Source: Gemmataceae bacterium (GTDB lineage Bacteria > Planctomycetota > Planctomycetia > Gemmatales > Gemmataceae). Taken from it: DNA of 45,055 nt. Each line of letters begins with the position of its first letter. Position 1 is the stretch's first letter. The translations under genes were made by a program, and so were the position numbers. The notes under the pieces are model-generated. The model was not told the DNA's origin and did no database searches. It worked only from the letters and a program-made list of their open reading frames with translations. Positions 40,309 through 45,055 of the stretch are shown piece by piece. The DNA lies in the NCBI GenBank assembly GCA_009692065.1, contig SHZY01000035.1, positions 1 through 45,055 of the forward strand. The letters run 5' to 3'.

Positions 40309-41088
40309 CTATCCAAAGATGCGGCGAAAGAAGCCGCTGCTCTTCTCGTCGGCTTTGGGCGCCGGCTGGTCGGCGGCTGGCAGCATGAGGCTCGGCTTGG
40401 ATTCCGGGCGGCGCATTTTTTTGAGGCGTTCTTGCAGCTCCGGATCACGGGCGGCGTTTTCGATTTCGCGCGTCAGCTCGGCTTGCTGACGCTGCACCTC
40501 CTGGCGCTGGCGTGCCATCGACGCACGCTCCTTGGCCATTTGCAATTCCATCTGGCACATCTGGGCCATCCTGTCTTGCTCGTCTTGTTCAAGTTGCCGG
40601 CGATGCTCCTCGAGTTCGCGTTTTAGACGAAAGGTCTCTTCGGCCTGCCCGACATTGGCGATGCTTGCGCCCACGCTCGCTTGCGCGGCGCCGAGGCTGG
40701 GCGAGTCTTGTATCTCTTGCATCTGCTGATGCAGATTGCGAATCATTTCTGATTTCTCTTCCAGTAACATCTCGTATTCGCCCTGACGCTCCAGCCACAG
40801 TCCCTCGCATGCCCCTGACGCGAGCGCCTCCAACTCTTGAACGCGCCCTTTGAGCTTAGCAATCTCCTGCCGCAGAAGCTTCAATTCTTCCGCATCGTCG
40901 TGTGCGACTGCGACCGGCGTGTCGTCGGAGATGACCTCGCACAGCAACTCGTCGTTGGCTGCGGAGAGTCGCTTCAATTCGGCTTCGATATCATTGAAAT
41001 CGAGGGGATTTCCGCCGCCATCACTGAAATGGCGCGTAGGGCCAGACACGGGCGCGCAGTGCGCCTCCAGTCGCTTGAGGAGTGCCAT
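40309..41088 (-). CDS. Coiled-coil hypothetical protein
   Basis: This 259-residue protein is rich in Glu, Gln and Arg. Long heptad-like stretches, such as EELKLLRQEIAKLKGRVQELEAL and LKRELEEHRRQLEQDEQDRMAQ, run over about residues 60-215. The C-terminus ends SSGFFRRIFG. No signal peptide, membrane segment or enzyme motif. Coiled coils of this type act in scaffolding or chromosome/envelope organisation, but no role is assignable. GGAGTAGAGAAG before the ATG at 41088 supports the start. The longer frame to 41385 is a shadow of the neighbouring gene. Confidence 0.78.
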   Translation of the reverse strand: MALLKRLEAHCAPVSGPTRHFSDGGGNPLDFNDIEAELKRLSAANDELLCEVISDDTPVAVAHDDAEELKLLRQEIAKLKGRVQELEALASGACEGLWLERQGEYEMLLEEKSEMIRNLHQQMQEIQDSPSLGAAQASVGASIANVGQAEETFRLKRELEEHRRQLEQDEQDRMAQMCQMELQMAKERASMARQRQEVQRQQAELTREIENAARDPELQERLKKMRRPESKPSLMLPAADQPAPKADEKSSGFFRRIFG

Positions 41089-41176
41089 CTTCTCTACTCC
41101 GGGGTGCTTAGGTCCTGGATGTCGGCACGGTTCTGAGTCACGCCGTACAATCCACAAAACAACTATAGCTCGCATA

Positions 41177-42520
41177 TCAGGCACGGGCGGCAAATTCGGC
41201 GCGAAAAATATCGCCCAGCAGGCGCAGGGCCGTATCGACCTGGTCGGCACTGATGCACAAGGGTGGACAGAAACGGATGGCGCTTTCGCCGCAACCCAGA
41301 AGAAGTAGGCCCCGCCGGAACGCCGTCTGCACGATCGTTTCGCGCAGGTCCGGATTCGGCGCCGGGTCGGTGGGCGACTTGCCAAGATCCATTGCCGTCA
41401 TCAACCCAAGGCCACGCACATCGCTTATCGTGGGGAATTCGGCACGCAGCTGGCACAAACCGGCGCGCAATTGTTCACCACGCGCTGCCGCATTGGCGAT
41501 GTACTCTGTTTGAAGCAGTTCGATCGTTGCCAGGGCCGCCCGACAGCTGACCGGGTTGCCGCCGAACGTACTCGCATGGCTCCCCGGTGGCCAATCCATG
41601 ACGTCGCCGCGCGCGATGATCGCGCCGAGCGGCATGCCGCTGGCAATGCCCTTGGCGATGCACAGAATATCGGGTTCGACGTTCCAGTGCTCCATCGCGA
41701 ACATCTTGCCCGTGCGTCCCATGCCGGTCTGCACTTCATCGGCGACGAGCAAGATACCGTACTTGTCGCAGAGAGCGCGCAACCCCGGAAGAAAACCGGG
41801 CGCCGGCACGTGGTAGCCGCCTTCGCCCTGGATCGGCTCGACAAAGATCGCCGCGACTTCCTCGGGCGGCGCGATCCGCTTGAACACCGTCTCCTCGATC
41901 TGCTTGACGCACGTGCAGACATCGCCCGGCGTCATGCATCCCTGGCAGCCACGCGGAAACGCCACGTGATGAATGTCCGGCACCAGCGGCGAGAAGCCGC
42001 GGCGATGTACAAGTTTGGAACCCGACAGCGACATCGCCCCATAAGTGCGACCATGGAAGGCGCCGAAGAAGGCGATGGCGCGCGACCGGTGGGTATGCCA
42101 GCGCGCCAGCTTGAGTCCGGCTTCAAGCGCCTCGGCTCCGCTGTTGGTGAAGAAGACGCGTTTCGGCCTTGTGCCCGGCGCCAATTCGGCGAGCCGCTGC
42201 GCGAGATCGATCTGCGGCTGATAGTAGAAATCGGTGCCGCTCATGTGGATCAACTTCGCCGCTTGATCCTGGATGGCCTCGACGACCCTGGGATGGCAAT
42301 GCCCGGTCGCGGTAACGGCGATGCCGGCGGTGAAGTCGAGGAAGAGGTTACCGTCCACGTCCTCGATGACGGCGCCCGAGCCACGCGCGCAGACGAGCGG
42401 ATAGACACGCGTGTAGGACGGCGACATATATTGCTGGTCGCGGTCGAGGAGGGCGCGCGCTTTGGGGCCGGGGAGGGCGGTTTGGATCAGGGGGATTGGG
42501 CGTCCTTCGAATTGCCACAT
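41177..42520 (-). CDS. Class III PLP-dependent aminotransferase with four-cysteine insert
   Basis: This 447-residue enzyme of fold type I has the expected blocks. FTNSGAEALE (124-133) binds the cofactor phosphate, FVEPIQGEGG follows, DEVQTGMGRTG starts at 261, and CIAKGIASGMPLGA carries Lys290, the likely Schiff-base lysine. Such enzymes include acetylornithine, GABA and lysine 6-aminotransferases; the specificity is not decided by these motifs. An unusual loop has Cys192-x-x-Cys195 and Cys202-x-Cys204 (GCQGCMTPGDVCTC), which could bind a metal. GGAG lies upstream of ATG 42520; a start at 42535 is also in frame. The gene downstream in genome order (aldehyde dehydrogenase, same strand upstream) suggests a transaminase-plus-semialdehyde-oxidation pathway. 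Confidence 0.88.
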   Translation of the reverse strand: MWQFEGRPIPLIQTALPGPKARALLDRDQQYMSPSYTRVYPLVCARGSGAVIEDVDGNLFLDFTAGIAVTATGHCHPRVVEAIQDQAAKLIHMSGTDFYYQPQIDLAQRLAELAPGTRPKRVFFTNSGAEALEAGLKLARWHTHRSRAIAFFGAFHGRTYGAMSLSGSKLVHRRGFSPLVPDIHHVAFPRGCQGCMTPGDVCTCVKQIEETVFKRIAPPEEVAAIFVEPIQGEGGYHVPAPGFLPGLRALCDKYGILLVADEVQTGMGRTGKMFAMEHWNVEPDILCIAKGIASGMPLGAIIARGDVMDWPPGSHASTFGGNPVSCRAALATIELLQTEYIANAAARGEQLRAGLCQLRAEFPTISDVRGLGLMTAMDLGKSPTDPAPNPDLRETIVQTAFRRGLLLLGCGESAIRFCPPLCISADQVDTALRLLGDIFRAEFAARA

Positions 42521-42531
42521 TGAATCACACT

Positions 42532-42615
42532 CCAAGCCCCACCATGAGCGCAGCGATTGGTGGGGATAAGGGCGCCGAGACCCGTAGGAATCGCTGCGCT
42601 CATGCTGGGGCTTGG
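42532..42615. repeat. Inverted repeat between aldehyde dehydrogenase and aminotransferase
   Basis: CCAAGCCCCACCATGAGCGC (42532) pairs with the complementary GCGCTCATGCTGGGGCTTGG at 42596-42615. It occupies the whole gap between the two minus-strand genes. Confidence 0.88.
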
Positions 42616-42619
42616 CGGG

Positions 42620-44134
42620 TCATTTTACATCCGTCGTTAACCCCTGCGCCATCTTCACTTCCTCCGCATGATTGACGGTCCACGCCGTCTTGTGCGTCAC
42701 CGCCTCGATCAGGCCTGCGGCCGACGGGTGCCCGTTGCCGCTCTTCTTGACGCCGCCGAATGGCAGGTGCACCTCGGCGCCGATGCACGGCAAGTTGACG
42801 TAGCCCATGCCGTACTCGCATTCGTCGCGGAAGTAGCGCATGGTGCGGTAGCTTTCGGTGATGATCGCCAACGACAGACCGTAGTCGGTGTCGTTGTAAA
42901 TGCGCACGGCTTCCTCGTTGTCCTTGAACGGGATCAAGGCGAGGTGCGGGCCGAAGACCTCCTCGCGGATGCAGCGGACCCTGGGGCCGTGCTGGATGCG
43001 ATAAATGTGCGGCGAGAGGAAGCAACCGTCGGAAAGCCCAGGGACGGCCGTCCCTGGGCTTTGGAGGCGCGTACCGTGGAGCAGAATCTCTGCGCCTTCC
43101 TCCTTGGCCAACGCGTTGTAACGCTCGACCTTTTCCATCGCCGCCTTGTTGATGACCGGCCCCGTGAAGTTGTTCGCGTCGAGCGGGTCGCCGATCTTCA
43201 GACGTTTCGCCACGGCTACGAGCTTTTTCGCGTAGGCGTCGATTAGCTTCTCGTGCACCAGGATTCGGCCTGCGGAGACACAGCGCTGGCCGCTGGTCTT
43301 GAAGGCGCTGATGATACCCGCCGTGACAGCGAGGTCAAGCTTCGCGTCCTCGGCGACGATGACGGCGCTCTTACTGCCCGTCTCGCTGGCGACGATGCGA
43401 TCGTGCAGGCCCGCCGAGATTTCCGCGATGCGTTTGCCGACATGGTAGCTGCCTGTGAAGAGGACACAGTTGACGCCGGGGTTCCGCACCAGCGCCTCGC
43501 CGGCCTCGCCTTCGCCGTGGACGAGATTGATGACACCCGGCGGAAAGCCGGCTTCGACGAACAACTCGACAATCCGCTGCCCGATCGCCGGCGTGTCCTC
43601 CGACGGCTTAAAGACAACCGTGTTCCCCTCGACGAGGCTCGGCCCCAGCATCCAGAGCGGCACCGCGAACGGGAAGTTCCACGGCGTGATGACTGCCGCC
43701 ACGCCCCATGGCTTGCGCCGCATGAATGTATCTTTCTCCGCAATCTCGCTCGACAGTACATCCCCGATCGGCATCCGGCCGGTGCCGAAGACGTACTGGA
43801 TCATGTGCAGGCCTTCGATCACTTCCGCGCGACATTCGGTGACCACCTTGCCGCACTCGCGTGCCATCAGGTGCGCAAGGTTGTCGGTCTCACGCTTGAC
43901 GAGCTGGGCGAGGTTGTCGAACAGTTCGGCACGGCGAATACGGCTATTGCGCCGCCAGGCTGGAAATGCTGCGCGCGCTGCGGCGACGGCTTCGTCGGCG
44001 TCGGCATTCGTGCCGAGGGGGAAGGTGCCAATCGTTTCGCTGAGCCGGCCGGGGTTGGTGCTGGAGAACGTCGGGCCAGTCGGTGTGCGCCATTGGCCGG
44101 CGACGTAGTGGCGACCGGTGAGGGTGGAAATCAT
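42620..44134 (-). CDS. Aldehyde dehydrogenase with palindrome-encoded insert
   Basis: This 504-residue enzyme has the standard ALDH residues: Asn153 (PWNFPF), Lys176 (FKPSED), Glu251 and catalytic Cys285 (SGQRCVSAGRI). The Glu loop reads ETGSKSAV where most relatives have E-L-G-G-K, a departure. The family oxidises aldehydes with NAD(P); its neighbour aminotransferase suggests a semialdehyde. A perfect 30-bp palindrome at 43033-43062 encodes residues about 358-367 (QSPGTAVPGL) in frame, in a loop between GTR and DGCFLSPHIY, which is normally a variable surface turn. Start ATG 44134 has AAAGGAAT upstream. The gene next to it, PrcB-domain, is divergent. Confidence 0.92.
   Translation of the reverse strand: MISTLTGRHYVAGQWRTPTGPTFSSTNPGRLSETIGTFPLGTNADADEAVAAARAAFPAWRRNSRIRRAELFDNLAQLVKRETDNLAHLMARECGKVVTECRAEVIEGLHMIQYVFGTGRMPIGDVLSSEIAEKDTFMRRKPWGVAAVITPWNFPFAVPLWMLGPSLVEGNTVVFKPSEDTPAIGQRIVELFVEAGFPPGVINLVHGEGEAGEALVRNPGVNCVLFTGSYHVGKRIAEISAGLHDRIVASETGSKSAVIVAEDAKLDLAVTAGIISAFKTSGQRCVSAGRILVHEKLIDAYAKKLVAVAKRLKIGDPLDANNFTGPVINKAAMEKVERYNALAKEEGAEILLHGTRLQSPGTAVPGLSDGCFLSPHIYRIQHGPRVRCIREEVFGPHLALIPFKDNEEAVRIYNDTDYGLSLAIITESYRTMRYFRDECEYGMGYVNLPCIGAEVHLPFGGVKKSGNGHPSAAGLIEAVTHKTAWTVNHAEEVKMAQGLTTDVK
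43033..43062. repeat. Perfect 30-bp palindrome in the aldehyde dehydrogenase coding region
   Basis: The sequence AAAGCCCAGGGACGG is followed directly by its exact complement. It is related to the intergenic hairpin at 4059-4089. Confidence 0.92.
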
Positions 44135-44307
44135 GGCGAGATTCCTTTCCAGTATATTACCGCAGCGAGCGGTCGGCGCACAATCTCACATGGTGTATGC
44201 GCCATCCCGCCGTAAAGGGCTGCCTATATGGTTGCCCCATGCAACCCATTTGCCGATAATATCCGTCTGAAAGGTAAACACTCCTCTCGCTCTGAAAGGA
44301 CCCGCAC

Positions 44308-44772
44308 ATGCTCTCCGTTACCCTCACGGCGTTTTGCCTTTTCGTGCCTGCTCAGGGCAAGGGCGAATTGAAGGTCATCGCCAAGACGCCCGCCCGCATC
44401 GCCCAAGGCCCTGTTGTCATCAAGAGCGCCGAGCAACTCGCCAAGCTGCAGAGCACCGAGGCAGACAAGGCGTCGGCGCAGCTCGCCAAGATGCTGAAAG
44501 TCGAATCGATCGACTGGACCAAGCAGATGGTCATCGTCATCTCCGGCGGCACACAGCGCACCGGCGGTTACGCCGTCGAAGTGAAGTCACTCGAAGTCAA
44601 GGAGGGCAAACTCATCGTGAACTGGAAGCTCAATACGCCGCCGCCGGACGCTTTCGTAACGCAAGCCTTCACCAATCCGGCATTGACCATCCTCGTCGAT
44701 CGCTTTGTGGGAGACGTGGTGTTCGAGCCAAAGTCGCCGCCGGGCGCCGGCAAGAAGCTCGGCGGGCAGTAG
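44308..44772 (+). CDS. Secreted PrcB-domain protein
   Basis: This 154-residue protein has a short hydrophobic N-terminus (MLSVTLTAFCLFVPAQG). Its body matches the PrcB C-terminal domain: MVIVISGGTQRTGGYAVEV, then LIVNWKLNTPPPDAFVTQAF and TILVDRF. In Treponema the PrcB domain belongs to a protease complex; elsewhere it occurs in lone secreted proteins of unknown role. The charged C-terminus ends KSPPGAGKKLGGQ. GAAAGGA precedes the ATG. No protease gene lies nearby within the window, so the protease link is not supported here. Confidence 0.78.
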   Translation: MLSVTLTAFCLFVPAQGKGELKVIAKTPARIAQGPVVIKSAEQLAKLQSTEADKASAQLAKMLKVESIDWTKQMVIVISGGTQRTGGYAVEVKSLEVKEGKLIVNWKLNTPPPDAFVTQAFTNPALTILVDRFVGDVVFEPKSPPGAGKKLGGQ

Positions 44773-44824
44773 CCTCGCCTTCTATTTCACCTTGATTCAG
44801 CACATCGACTCCGTGTACGCTCTG

Positions 44825-44883
44825 CAAGCCCTGGGATGAGGTACTCCGAATCCCAGGGGTTCGGAGTACCTCACCCCCGGGCG
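44825..44883. repeat. GAGGTACTCCGAATCCCAGG inverted repeat (third complete copy)
   Basis: Near-identical to 16039-16097, with the same 13-nt inner arms and flanking CCCTGGG/CCCCGGG. It starts about 50 bp after the PrcB-domain gene. Confidence 0.9.
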
Positions 44884-45055
44884 TACACGTGGATCACGGG
44901 GAGCGTATTTCGTAGCCGTTCACGGTCGAATACTGCCGACAGCGCGTACCAGTTGCGTTCGAGAATGGCCAACACTACGTTATGAATGGGAGTACCGGCA
45001 GGAAGCGGCTCAGGTGGTGTCGGGCAGCAGGCTCGGGCTGGGTTGATCGGCAAAG
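44871..45055 (-). CDS. Possible 3' end of an unidentified gene, cut by the window edge
   Basis: The minus-strand frame runs to the window end without interruption. About 60 residues are visible, ending HNVVLAILERNWYALSAVFD, then RERLRNTLPVIHVYARG. I do not recognise it. The stop codon is supplied by the right edge of the GAGGTACTCC repeat, so the C-terminus may be truncated or altered by the repeat, or this may be a gene remnant. Confidence 0.35.
   Translation of the reverse strand, partial: LPINPARACCPTPPEPLPAGTPIHNVVLAILERNWYALSAVFDRERLRNTLPVIHVYARG

Overview
The window looks like chromosomal DNA from a planctomycete, probably a Gemmataceae-like lineage. This is inferred from gene content and not from a marker gene. 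The DNA is GC-rich and carries many secreted proteins typical of that group: a C-x-P-x-R sulfatase, a ceramidase-like enzyme, beta-propeller and WD40 proteins, HEAT plus propeller proteins, a DUF1080/LamG-like protein, and CxxC-ribbon membrane proteins with acidic linkers. I see no rRNA, tRNA, CRISPR array, transposase or phage module.

Layout. 1-4 kb: end of a ceramidase-like gene, an MHS-type MFS transporter, then a secreted LamG-like/YncE-like propeller pair. 4-9 kb: a secreted Gln/Pro-rich protein (minus), an RlmI-type rRNA methyltransferase, a small membrane protein, and two tandem CxxC-ribbon paralogues. 9-17 kb: sulfatase, Ig-like secreted protein, a degenerate M24 protein with a gamma-carbonic anhydrase (minus), an arginase-fold enzyme, and a Cys-rich secreted protein. 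17-23 kb (minus): glgA, GH57, galT, nadD, mostly a glycogen/sugar-nucleotide block. 23-29.5 kb: a Dabb protein and three consecutive HEAT + propeller secreted paralogues. 29.6-35.6 kb (minus): an ABC importer with a double-ModA binding protein, permease and ATPase, followed by a sugar-type lipoprotein and preceded by a secreted membrane-anchored protein. 35.7-41 kb: YiiX-like permuted papain-fold enzyme, a small AT-richer membrane protein, a WD40 protein, an SDR and a coiled-coil protein. 41-45 kb: a class III aminotransferase next to an aldehyde dehydrogenase, a PrcB-domain protein, and an ORF cut by the window end.

The most striking feature is not a gene. Many gene boundaries carry an inverted repeat of about 30-300 bp, and these fall into roughly a dozen sequence families. 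Several families recur within 45 kb, some are nested one inside another, and three lie in frame inside protein-coding genes (GH57, aldehyde dehydrogenase and the third HEAT/propeller protein). The same element that forms a terminator-like hairpin at 4059-4089 is a perfect 30-bp palindrome encoding about ten residues inside the aldehyde dehydrogenase. This resembles in principle the palindromic elements that enter coding genes in Rickettsia. It is the best candidate here for an undescribed system.
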